Assembly: GCA_023250775.1 (NCBI GenBank) | Contig: JAHFAA010000013.1 | Location: forward strand, 1-18,016 | DNA from: Bdellovibrionales bacterium | GTDB lineage: Bacteria > Bdellovibrionota > Bacteriovoracia > Bacteriovoracales > Bacteriovoracaceae | Direction: 5' to 3' | Length of the DNA: 18,016 nucleotides | Shown here: one piece after another, positions 1 to 7,573 of the stretch | Numbering within the stretch: the stretch's first letter is position 1 | Layout: every line of letters begins with the position of its first letter | Translations under genes and position numbers: made by a program | The notes under the pieces: generated by a model | Told to the model about the DNA's origin: nothing | Databases searched by the model: none | The model's input: the letters and a program-made list of their open reading frames with translations, nothing else

Positions 1-2
1 TG

Positions 3-473
3 GTGGTGGTTCGCGCCAAGGCCTTGAGCTTTGATGAATTTCTGCGCACCAATCGGGAAATGCGCAATCTTGAAACACAGGCGCATTTCAGTGATGCAGA
101 AGTGAACCAATTCCCCAATGATGAAATTCCGTTGGCTGCCTTGATGCAGTCGATTCAGCCTTTTGCTCGCTTGAGTCTCTCGGGCGACCGCCTCTTGGGA
201 TTTCGCATGGACAAAAAATTGGCGCGCAAAAGTAATTATAAAAAGAATCTGGAAATTACCATTCACGCCAAAGGATTTAAGCAGAAGGCCGTGCGAACGG
301 TTGAAAACTTAATGTTAACCGGTCTAAAATTCGAAGATCTTCCGCAACGTGACTTACAATCATCAATCGTAAAACTTACCGTCAAGGCCCGTCCGTTTAA
401 AAAACTAACGTTGAAACAACCGAAAAAAGTGCTTTACTACAATCCTGCAACTCAGGAATTTTTAGTGCTCTAA
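3..473 (+). CDS. Hypothetical protein, probably 5'-truncated by window edge
   Basis: I do not recognise this protein. The frame is open to the left edge, so the GTG at 3 is only the first possible start visible and the true gene probably begins outside. The visible 156 residues have no signal peptide or membrane segment. The last 80 residues are basic and beta-rich, with alternating hydrophobics around residues 80-145 (for example LEITIHAKGFKQKAV then NLMLTGLKFEDLP). This faintly recalls the beta-barrel of PilZ-type domains, but no RxxxR or D/NxSxxG motif is evident, so I would not name it. The stop lies 4 nt before the next gene, so it is almost certainly cotranscribed with the two exported proteins that follow. 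Confidence 0.7.
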   Translation: MVVRAKALSFDEFLRTNREMRNLETQAHFSDAEVNQFPNDEIPLAALMQSIQPFARLSLSGDRLLGFRMDKKLARKSNYKKNLEITIHAKGFKQKAVRTVENLMLTGLKFEDLPQRDLQSSIVKLTVKARPFKKLTLKQPKKVLYYNPATQEFLVL

Positions 474-477
474 TCGT

Positions 478-1500
478 ATGCAAAAGATCTTTCTCATTTT
501 ATTCCTTTGTTTAATCTCTGTTCCATCGATCAAGGCAGCTCCGTTTCCAGCTGGGGTCCTCGATCTCGATTCACTCATGTTTGAATTTCGAGGTCAGCTC
601 GAACGTAAGATTCAAGGACTTTTTGAAAATTATATTGTCACAATAAACAACGGCCGTACTGTTTTTACCTCCAGCGAGAGTGTGGCATGCGCGGGGGTAA
701 CAATCTCAACGGGAAAAAGTTTGACGGTCTTTGACTATCATGCGGAACTTAGGCCGAACGAATTAATTGAGAGACTCCGATACACAGATTGTTTTGGCGC
801 CACAGACTTGAACGAAATAGTGATTACCAAAGGTGAAAATTTACGTCCCTTAAATCAAACTGAATTACGCAGCGGCCGGCGGAGTTTTGAACTGTCCAAA
901 AATGAAACTGAAAAACGCTATGTTTTAACCAACAGTAATAATGAAGAACTGGTTTCTTTGATGGTTTATCGCGAAGGAAACAACCTTCGTGCCTTTATCA
1001 ATCTGCGCGGGGCCCGCTTTCTCGATTTGGCGCGCGAGATCGAAGATACTCGAGAACGCTACATTTACACCTTAAGTGGATTTGATATTGAGTACAAAAC
1101 GCCTTACGCCAGTTGGCGCAGTCGTGTGAATATGCCCATTACCACTTACTCGGCCCTGCGACTAAAATCGGACGCCAACGATATCATGCACTATTTGAAT
1201 TCCGACAACCAACCGATCTCGCTACAGACATTTCAATCTGAACTCAATACTTATGCTGTCGCCCAAGGACTTAAAATGGTGGGCTCATTTGTGGAATATC
1301 ATCTTTACTTTTTTCCCTCCACTGACTTTTCACTCTCCTCAGTTCAGAAAAATCGTTTTTTGGAAGAACTAAACTTGGCCTATATCCAGCTCCTCAATAA
1401 TACCGATATAAATTTAGTCACTAACTTCATTCGCGCCGCCATTGACGCCATCACGCAAGGTCTGCTTCGCATCGAAGATCATCGGCCAAAAAGTGAGTAA
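478..1500 (+). CDS. Exported protein of unknown function
   Basis: 340 residues. The N-terminus is a clear Sec signal peptide: MQK, a hydrophobic core IFLILFLCLISV, then a likely cleavage after KAA near residue 21. No other membrane segment is visible, so a periplasmic or surface location is likely. The mature part holds two cysteines (VACAG and TDCFG), which could form one disulfide. I recognise no family motif. It follows the preceding gene by 4 nt, and its last codons overlap the GTG start of the next exported protein, so the three are probably one operon with coupled translation. The export signals on both downstream genes suggest a shared envelope role, which is inference. Confidence 0.8.
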   Translation: MQKIFLILFLCLISVPSIKAAPFPAGVLDLDSLMFEFRGQLERKIQGLFENYIVTINNGRTVFTSSESVACAGVTISTGKSLTVFDYHAELRPNELIERLRYTDCFGATDLNEIVITKGENLRPLNQTELRSGRRSFELSKNETEKRYVLTNSNNEELVSLMVYREGNNLRAFINLRGARFLDLAREIEDTRERYIYTLSGFDIEYKTPYASWRSRVNMPITTYSALRLKSDANDIMHYLNSDNQPISLQTFQSELNTYAVAQGLKMVGSFVEYHLYFFPSTDFSLSSVQKNRFLEELNLAYIQLLNNTDINLVTNFIRAAIDAITQGLLRIEDHRPKSE

Positions 1501-2245
1501 GATCTATCTTTGCTTCGTCTTGATCTTTCTCTGGTTACCTCCCCTGGGGGCACAAGAGATAAATTTGCAATTCCCAGAGGATCTCCCTAGTGCAAAAGAG
1601 TTAATGGACACTTTTTTTGCGCCCATGGAACCGTTAAATTTTACCATTACCAGAAATTTCACCATCACCAGGCGCGGACCGGATTGTCGCTACTACCAGT
1701 GGCAACAACAGCGAGTAGAATTCACGGTCTGTATTCAAAACAGACAGGAGAATGCGCGCTGGATTCAACATCTCACCTATCTTTTTCCAGGCAATCTGCC
1801 CATCAACCTCATCATCGAACACACCGAAGCTCAGGCAATTCCCCACGAAGATTTATGGAATTGGCGCTTTCCCTTGCCGGGCGGGAATTACTATTCGTTC
1901 AATGTTCCTGAACTGGGGCTTTCCGCTCGCTATGAAAAAACGTCCGCAGGCGTCACCTTTAAGATGACCTATGCTCAAGAAGATTTCTTCTTCCTGGAAA
2001 CGGCCCCTAGCATAGATAAAATTACTCGAATCTACCGAGGAAGTTTTTTTGAAAATCTCTCGCAATGCCAGGCCACAGTCATTCGCTACAACGAAGTTCC
2101 AAACACATACTATCAAATTGACCAGGGTCCTATGATGGCGCCCTACCTTTTTCGTCAGCAATGTCTGGCCAGCTTGATCGAGCAGTTTGCCAAAGGTGGT
2201 GAGCATTTCCTGCAACAATTTACGCAGCATGTGTCCGTTGACTAA
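1493..2245 (+). CDS. Exported protein of unknown function
   Basis: The start chosen is GTG at 1493, giving 250 residues that begin MSKIYLCFVLIFLWLPPLGAQ, a well-formed signal peptide with cleavage near GAQ. A longer reading from TTG at 1442 would put 17 extra residues before the signal and overlap the previous gene by 59 nt, so it is less likely. The GTG overlaps the previous stop by 8 nt, typical of translational coupling. The mature protein has four cysteines (DCRYY, VCIQ, QCQA, QCLA), many aromatics, and a tandem repeat NFTITRNFTITRR near residues 30-45. I recognise no family. It is the last gene of the three-gene operon. Confidence 0.75.
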   Translation: MSKIYLCFVLIFLWLPPLGAQEINLQFPEDLPSAKELMDTFFAPMEPLNFTITRNFTITRRGPDCRYYQWQQQRVEFTVCIQNRQENARWIQHLTYLFPGNLPINLIIEHTEAQAIPHEDLWNWRFPLPGGNYYSFNVPELGLSARYEKTSAGVTFKMTYAQEDFFFLETAPSIDKITRIYRGSFFENLSQCQATVIRYNEVPNTYYQIDQGPMMAPYLFRQQCLASLIEQFAKGGEHFLQQFTQHVSVD

Positions 2246-2268
2246 ACTACAGAGAATTGGGTAGTTTA
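2243..2268 (+). repeat. Inverted repeat overlapping stop codon, before tkt
   Basis: TAAACTAC (2243-2250) and GTAGTTTA (2261-2268) form a perfect 8-bp stem with a 10-nt loop. The left arm contains the stop codon of the preceding gene. No run of T follows directly, so it is a poor intrinsic terminator. It could be an mRNA 3'-end hairpin or an operator for the transketolase gene. Confidence 0.4.
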
Positions 2269-2311
2269 TCGTCCCAAGGATACCACAACATTTTTTTGAT
2301 TAGGGGGCAGT

Positions 2312-4333
2312 ATGTCTACTGAACGTCAGATTCTCCGGTCTTTTCCACTCAAGACGGGACTTGCCCCAAACCCTCCTCGAAAAACGCCCACATTTGCACG
2401 AACGATAAAAAATAAGGCCGGGCAGACAGTCACTCTCGCCGACCCAAAGGCCACTCGTGCTTTAGTCGCCCTCATGAACCAGCATGCCGTGATTGGCGGT
2501 GCCGCCTGCCATTGGGGTGGGCCTGCAGGTTTTGCTGAGATGATCAGTGCCATCCATGGAATCATGCTGAACTCCCCTGGTGTCTGGTATGAAAATTTCA
2601 ACTTTGTGAACGACGCCGGCCATGCCGAAAATGGCATCTATGCCATTCGTGCAAACTATGGAATGGGCGGACTCACTTTTAATGAGCTCAAAAAATTTCG
2701 TTCGCTTGAATCAAGACTGACCGGACACGGCGAAGCACATTTAAACCCCGAAGGTGTCCTCATTTCTAATGGCCCACTCGGTTCAGGTCTTCCCCAAGCG
2801 CAGGGGCTGGCCTTATCCGATAAATTAACCGGCAGTAAGCGCTACACTGTTTGCGCTCTCTCTGACGGTGCCGCAATGGAAGGTGAAGCACGCGAGGCCT
2901 TTGCCGCCATCCCAGGTCTGGCAGGCAAGGGTCTGCTCAACCCTTTCCTACTTATGATCTCAGACAACAACACTAAACTCGGCGGCCGGATTGATAAAGA
3001 CTGTTACAGCATGACCCCTACCTTTAATTCACTCAGCTCACTCGGTTGGAATGTGACTTTTGTGGAAGACGGCCATGATTTGGAAAAAGTTTATCAGGCC
3101 ATCGAAGGCGGCCTGGAAAAACTAAAAAGCAACGCCAACTGCCCGGTGGCCCTAATCTTTCGCACCGTCAAAGGTAAAGGCATCCAGGCGACCGAGCAAA
3201 GCTCCAGCGGTGGACATGGTTACCCTCTCAAGGCCTATGATCCAAAATTGGCTGAATTTCTGCAGGAAATCTATAAGGGTGGACCAGTTCCCCAAGAATT
3301 TGAAAAGTGGGTGCAGGACATTATGAATAGTGTCCCGCCAAAATCTCCTTCGAGTGGAGGTAACGCCCCCAAACGAGAAAAGGTCCAAGTTGGCCTTTCA
3401 AAAGCATTAATCAAGATGGCGAAACAAGGTCTGCCCATTATTTCTGTGGCCTGCGATGTTCAAGGCTCTACCGGAGTTGCCGAGTTTCAAAAAACTTTTC
3501 CTGAGCGTTCTTTCGATGTCGGGATCGCCGAGGCCAATATGATCTCCACGGCCGTGGGATTATCGCGCATGGGCCATATTCCCGTGGTGGATTCATTCGC
3601 CCAGTTTGGAATCACCAAAGGCAATCTTCCCTTGATGATGTCGGGACTTTCCTTAGGCCCAGTCATTGGCCTTTTTTCCCACACCGGGTTCCAGGATGCC
3701 GCCGATGGGGCCAGCCATCAGGCCACCACTTATTTTGCTGCCACGACTTCTATTCCCCACATCCAAGTGCTCTCGGTTAGCACCTCAGGTGAGGCCGAAT
3801 TTTACCTTGAGCAGGCACTGCAGGAGTTTGAACGAGAGCGACTCGCCGGGCGAGTTCCTCCCACCACGCTCTTCTTTTACGGACGTGAAAACTTCGCCGA
3901 ACATAATGGCAGCACCAAATTTGAATGGGGCAAGGGCCAGGTTGTGCGCCAAGGTCGCGATCTCTTGATCGTCGGGACCGGGCCTACCACCGAGTTGGCC
4001 ATGGAGGCCGCCGAACTTTTGGCCAAAAAAGGTATCGAGGCAACCGTCTATAATCACATTTTTATCAATCGCCCCGAGACAGAAGAATTTAAGAAGCTGC
4101 TGGCAAACAATAGAAATAACCTTCTGACGGTTGAGGATCACCAACTGATCGGGGGAATGGGTGGATTGCTCATTCACAATTTGGTGATGAACGGTTGGCA
4201 AGGGAAGGCCAGTAGCTTAGGCATAGAAGGCCACTTCGGCCAATCGGCCTATTTGGCCTCGCATTTGTACCAAAAGCATGGATTCGATGCTGCTGGAATT
4301 GCTAATCGAGCGAAAACTTTGATCAGTCAGTAA
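2312..4333 (+). CDS. tkt: Transketolase, divergent form
   Basis: 673 residues, matching full-length transketolases. These enzymes move two-carbon ketol units between sugar phosphates in the pentose phosphate pathway, using thiamine diphosphate. All three domains are present. The N-terminal thiamine-binding part has GH at 103-104, GPLGSGLPQAQG (154-165), and the SDG(184-186)...DNN(218-220) version of the GDG-N30-NN motif. The pyrimidine domain has the catalytic glutamate E407 in DVGIAEANM and H457 in SHTGF. The C-terminal domain runs from about 540. Odd points: about 45 extra N-terminal residues, CHWGG (66-70) where the usual SGHPG occurs, and SDG instead of GDG. The start is supported by AGGGGG just upstream. 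It stands alone here, and rpmB follows with its own promoter. Membership of the family is certain; exact substrate range is not. Confidence 0.95.
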   Translation: MSTERQILRSFPLKTGLAPNPPRKTPTFARTIKNKAGQTVTLADPKATRALVALMNQHAVIGGAACHWGGPAGFAEMISAIHGIMLNSPGVWYENFNFVNDAGHAENGIYAIRANYGMGGLTFNELKKFRSLESRLTGHGEAHLNPEGVLISNGPLGSGLPQAQGLALSDKLTGSKRYTVCALSDGAAMEGEAREAFAAIPGLAGKGLLNPFLLMISDNNTKLGGRIDKDCYSMTPTFNSLSSLGWNVTFVEDGHDLEKVYQAIEGGLEKLKSNANCPVALIFRTVKGKGIQATEQSSSGGHGYPLKAYDPKLAEFLQEIYKGGPVPQEFEKWVQDIMNSVPPKSPSSGGNAPKREKVQVGLSKALIKMAKQGLPIISVACDVQGSTGVAEFQKTFPERSFDVGIAEANMISTAVGLSRMGHIPVVDSFAQFGITKGNLPLMMSGLSLGPVIGLFSHTGFQDAADGASHQATTYFAATTSIPHIQVLSVSTSGEAEFYLEQALQEFERERLAGRVPPTTLFFYGRENFAEHNGSTKFEWGKGQVVRQGRDLLIVGTGPTTELAMEAAELLAKKGIEATVYNHIFINRPETEEFKKLLANNRNNLLTVEDHQLIGGMGGLLIHNLVMNGWQGKASSLGIEGHFGQSAYLASHLYQKHGFDAAGIANRAKTLISQ

Positions 4334-4337
4334 AGGC

Positions 4338-4366
4338 TTGTCGAATAACCTGCTTTTAGATATAGT
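4338..4366 (+). promoter_or_regulatory. Predicted sigma70-type promoter of rpmB
   Basis: TTGTCG (4338-4343), a 17-nt spacer, then TATAGT (4361-4366). Transcription would start near 4373, leaving a leader of about 28 nt that contains AAGGA (4389-4393) before the rpmB ATG. The -35 box begins 5 nt after the tkt stop, so rpmB can be transcribed independently although no terminator separates the two genes. Confidence 0.6.
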
Positions 4367-4400
4367 TCCGCCACTTTAAAGTAATAACAAGGATCAGATC

Positions 4401-4634
4401 ATGTCCAAGCAATGCCAGTTAACCGGACGAAGAAGACTTATTGGGAACAAAATTTCCCACTCTAATATCAAAACAAAGAAAAGATCAGAGCTTAATCTTA
4501 AAACCAAAAAGATTTTCGACTCTGAATCAGGTGAAACTGTTCGTTTGAGAGTTTCGGCCAAGGCCATTCGCTCATTGGATAAAGTTGGCGGTCTATCAAA
4601 ATACTTGAAGAAAAACCGTCATCTCTTTACCTAA
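4401..4634 (+). CDS. rpmB: 50S ribosomal protein L28 (Cys-free form)
   Basis: 77 residues with the L28 signature: N-terminal MSKQCQLTGRRRLIGNKISHS, then the basic segment RSELNLKTKK and the LRVSAKAIRSLDKVGG stretch that aligns with the E. coli protein. L28 is a structural protein of the large ribosomal subunit. Zinc-binding versions carry two CxxC pairs; here only one cysteine exists (residue 5), so it is the non-zinc type. AAGGA lies 7 nt before the ATG. It is not next to rpmG here, unlike the rpmB-rpmG arrangement of many bacteria; rpmG lies about 10 kb away on the other strand. Confidence 0.95.
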   Translation: MSKQCQLTGRRRLIGNKISHSNIKTKKRSELNLKTKKIFDSESGETVRLRVSAKAIRSLDKVGGLSKYLKKNRHLFT

Positions 4635-4857
4635 GCATTCCTCTAAATTTTTCTTTTTTCTTTCAGGCAAATCCCTGTAAAAACAGATATTTTTACCACC
4701 GCAAGCTCGCCATAAGAGATTTTACGGTCCGTCAGGATAAAAAGTGACGGGAATTATTGCCAGATGAATTTACGAAAATTGCTCAGCCAATATCGGGATA
4801 ACTCAATTTTTTTCATGAGTTGGCCTGCAAAAGTCCATAAAACCAACTCAAAACACC

Positions 4858-4871
4858 GTATAATACTATAC
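4858..4871 (+). promoter_or_regulatory. Predicted -10 box with overlapping small palindrome
   Basis: A perfect TATAAT (4859-4864) lies about 50 nt before the ATG of the large membrane protein. No good -35 box is present at the right distance, so activation by another factor is possible. The same bases form an inverted repeat GTATA-atac-TATAC (4858-4871), and a second one, ACAAT-taat-ATTGT (4870-4883), follows directly. Both are AT-rich and could occur by chance. Confidence 0.45.
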
Positions 4872-4913
4872 AATTAATATTGTTACAGTTTCGGTCTTTG
4901 AGGAGCAGATGCG

Positions 4914-7511
4914 ATGAAAAATATTTTGCAGATTTCCAGAAAAGTTTTAGCTCTCTTCTTAGTGTGGATGCTAACCCAGTTAGGGCCTGTTCAAGACTTG
5001 CGAATCTTTTCCGGGGGACTGATTTCAAATGCTGAGGCCGCCGACGCACGCCTCCCCGACTGCTCCAATTTTGCCAGTCAAAATTCTGATGCTGGAACTA
5101 AAGGGGACAAATGCACCATTAAAGATGTGGGCGTTGATGGTGGTGACCGGAACTGGATGATCTCCGAGGGATATGTCAGTACCCTGCTTACCTGGGCCGT
5201 CGCCATGGTGTTCATGTATCAGGTTCTTCGCTGTCGCATGCCCAACGTCAGTTGTGGTTATTCAACTATCTTTTCCGCAGTGGGTGCCATCGCACTTTTT
5301 GGTGGCGAAATTGCGTCTGTGGTGGCCTATGCAACCTCAATCGGAAAAATAAAAAAGAAGGTTGAGTATCGGCCTGATCAAGTGAGAAATGTACAAGAAA
5401 AGTGTGCCTCAGGGGGGATCGGCTCAGGCACTGGGTCAGGCTCGATTGGTGATATCTCCGCCTGTGATCAATTGGACTACTTGAAGGCCCAGCAATCAGC
5501 GCTTGATAGCGCAAAAACTGGGGCCACTTGGAAATTTGGTTTGGCCATTGCCGCAGGAGCGGCCTTCGCCATTGCCGCCATCATTGAGCTGGTCGGATGG
5601 TTGGGGCAGAATGCTCATGACGCCATTTTGGCCGCAACAGGGACTGCGACCCTTGCAGGATTAGAATCTGCACAAGCAGCTTGCGCCGGACCTCAAGCAG
5701 CTGCTTGTGTCACCCAATGTCAGGCCTGTGCTGTGGGAGTTAGCTCTGCTCAGAGTGAATTGCTGCAACTTTTGACTTTAAATAATGACGTCGTAACCCC
5801 GACAACATCACAAATTGACTGCACCAAATATAGAGTGACGATGTCGACGGCCGAAGATGCTGCTGAAACTGCGTGTTTAGCGGCTGCTGGTCCGGGAGCA
5901 GCTTGTTTAGCGGCCGCCCAGGGCTATATCAGGGGAATCCATGCCAAATTGGTTGAACTCCATTGTCCAAGACCAAGCGTCTGTATCTTGGCATGCCAAG
6001 TTCCAACCACACTTATTACTCAACACTCTCCGAGCGATTACTACGATGCCAAACGGAGCACCTGTGGGGGCGCACCAACCGATATTTTGCAATTGACCTC
6101 GGGACAGTTGCAACAGGGTTACGGCGAATTGAGCTTGAACCATTATCTGGATATAACAAAATTACCCGATATCTTTTTTCATCACACACCATCAGCAACC
6201 TCAGCTCTCCTGAACGAAGAAGAAATTCAACGAGAGATGGCCCAAACACGTACAGAAATAGAGCTCTCCAAAAAGCAAGAGGCAGTCTCGTTAAGTGATT
6301 ATCGAAAAGTGCGTACCTTCTATGGCGATGAGATTTTGGCCGACAATCAGTTTGATTTTTTAAAAATCTTCCTCGATAGTGCCACCGCCATCGACAAAGA
6401 TGAAAAGAGTGAAGACTCAGGAATGCCCGTCAATCAGGTCATTGGGAGTTCAATGGGCCTGGTTGCCATGGCCATTCCGGTATTTATTGGACTTCTCAAA
6501 ACTGCCGATCTTGAGGCCGATAACGCCTTCGCAACCCCAGCTCGCAGAACTGGATGGAATACTTTGGCTGCCGCCCTCGCCTTTGCCCAAGCCACGTACA
6601 CGAAGTTAGCCGTTATTGATATCTTGGATAAAGAAATAAAGAGCATTCAAACTATTTTAGATTCGAAGGCCCTTGCGGCCGGCAAGATAGCAACTCCCAC
6701 CACAACGTCTATCCCGTACAACGAAGTCAGTGTCAGTTCGACCTTTTTTGAACCACCACCTCCCTTACCAGGCAATCAGACATATCCTTGCCCTGCCGGT
6801 GGCGACGGCAAAGGCGGATGTAAGGATGTCAGCAACACCATGGATTCCGCTCTGGGCTCCCTGGATTTGTCCTCCTTGTCCGGATTGACCGGCAGTTTGA
6901 AAAATCTTAATAACGGTATGGCCGGGAAGAAGACTATGGGACAAGGAACTTTGACTAGCACGACAACCTTGGCCAACGCCGCCCGTGGACTTAAAAAGAA
7001 AATTAGTGAACTGCAGTTGAAATTAAATAAATCGAGAGAGCAAAAGAAACAGTCCCCCATTGATTTTGCTGGCAATCAAGACAAGACATTGAAAGGCCTT
7101 TATAAAAAGGCCAAGGATTATTTGGCGGCTAAAGGCATGACGGCCCAGAGTATGATGCCGAATTCACCGGTGGCACCGGTCTCTGAAAAGGATCTAGAGA
7201 AAAAATTGGCCGATGACTTGGCCAATAGTAAAAAAGTTGCTGTCATCGCTCCTGCCGTACCCGCGGCCAATGGATTAGGCGATCTCAACTTTGAAAATGT
7301 TGGGGCGGAAGACGCCGGTGGTGGAGCGGCGCTTTCGGGTGGTACAGAAAATACACCGAGCAAGGAATTGGATGGAAGTTTCCAGGTACCCAATAATGAT
7401 ATTGGATCTGACGTCAATGCCGACATCTTCCAGATGCTTTCGTCACGATATTTAAAAACCGCTTATCCAATTTTCTTTGATGAAGAAAAAACTCCCGCCA
7501 AGAAACCTTAA
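4914..7511 (+). CDS. Large exported Cys-rich membrane protein, unknown function
   Basis: 865 residues; I recognise no family. The N-terminus is an extended signal peptide with hydrophobic core VLALFLVWML (11-20) and likely cleavage after AEA (about 42). Predicted membrane segments lie near 88-105, 115-140, 207-230 and 509-530, with a weaker one near 547-565. The mature part contains about 19 cysteines, densest between 257 and 380 (for example CVTQCQAC at 265-272), so it is likely disulfide-bonded outside the cytoplasm. A Gly/Ser run (167-178) and an acidic coiled-coil-like stretch (EEEIQREMAQTRTEIE) follow. The C-terminal third is Lys-, Ala- and Gly-rich and looks disordered. AGGAG (4901-4905) lies 8 nt before the ATG. 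It is a single-gene unit ending in a strong terminator. An envelope structural or surface role is inference. Confidence 0.85.
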   Translation: MKNILQISRKVLALFLVWMLTQLGPVQDLRIFSGGLISNAEAADARLPDCSNFASQNSDAGTKGDKCTIKDVGVDGGDRNWMISEGYVSTLLTWAVAMVFMYQVLRCRMPNVSCGYSTIFSAVGAIALFGGEIASVVAYATSIGKIKKKVEYRPDQVRNVQEKCASGGIGSGTGSGSIGDISACDQLDYLKAQQSALDSAKTGATWKFGLAIAAGAAFAIAAIIELVGWLGQNAHDAILAATGTATLAGLESAQAACAGPQAAACVTQCQACAVGVSSAQSELLQLLTLNNDVVTPTTSQIDCTKYRVTMSTAEDAAETACLAAAGPGAACLAAAQGYIRGIHAKLVELHCPRPSVCILACQVPTTLITQHSPSDYYDAKRSTCGGAPTDILQLTSGQLQQGYGELSLNHYLDITKLPDIFFHHTPSATSALLNEEEIQREMAQTRTEIELSKKQEAVSLSDYRKVRTFYGDEILADNQFDFLKIFLDSATAIDKDEKSEDSGMPVNQVIGSSMGLVAMAIPVFIGLLKTADLEADNAFATPARRTGWNTLAAALAFAQATYTKLAVIDILDKEIKSIQTILDSKALAAGKIATPTTTSIPYNEVSVSSTFFEPPPPLPGNQTYPCPAGGDGKGGCKDVSNTMDSALGSLDLSSLSGLTGSLKNLNNGMAGKKTMGQGTLTSTTTLANAARGLKKKISELQLKLNKSREQKKQSPIDFAGNQDKTLKGLYKKAKDYLAAKGMTAQSMMPNSPVAPVSEKDLEKKLADDLANSKKVAVIAPAVPAANGLGDLNFENVGAEDAGGGAALSGGTENTPSKELDGSFQVPNNDIGSDVNADIFQMLSSRYLKTAYPIFFDEEKTPAKKP

Positions 7512-7549
7512 AAAAGAAAAGGCCCCCTGTTTCCAGGAGGCCTTTTTTT
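7512..7549. terminator. Strong bidirectional intrinsic terminator
   Basis: A GC-rich hairpin of AAAAGGCC, C, CCTG, loop TTTC, CAGG, A, GGCCTTTT is flanked by an A run on the left and a T run on the right. It begins directly after the stop of the plus-strand membrane protein and lies 24 nt beyond the stop of the minus-strand protease. It can therefore end transcription from both convergent genes. Confidence 0.88.
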
Positions 7550-7573
7550 ATGCGGAAAAAATTTCGGAAAACG

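Noticed and set aside
2326..4201. Several open frames on the minus strand inside the transketolase gene
   Set aside because: They are shadows of a well-supported gene and show no family features or ribosome sites.
4671..4696. Hairpin CTGT-aaaa-ACAG after rpmB as a terminator
   Set aside because: The stem is only 4 bp and AT-rich; too weak to support.
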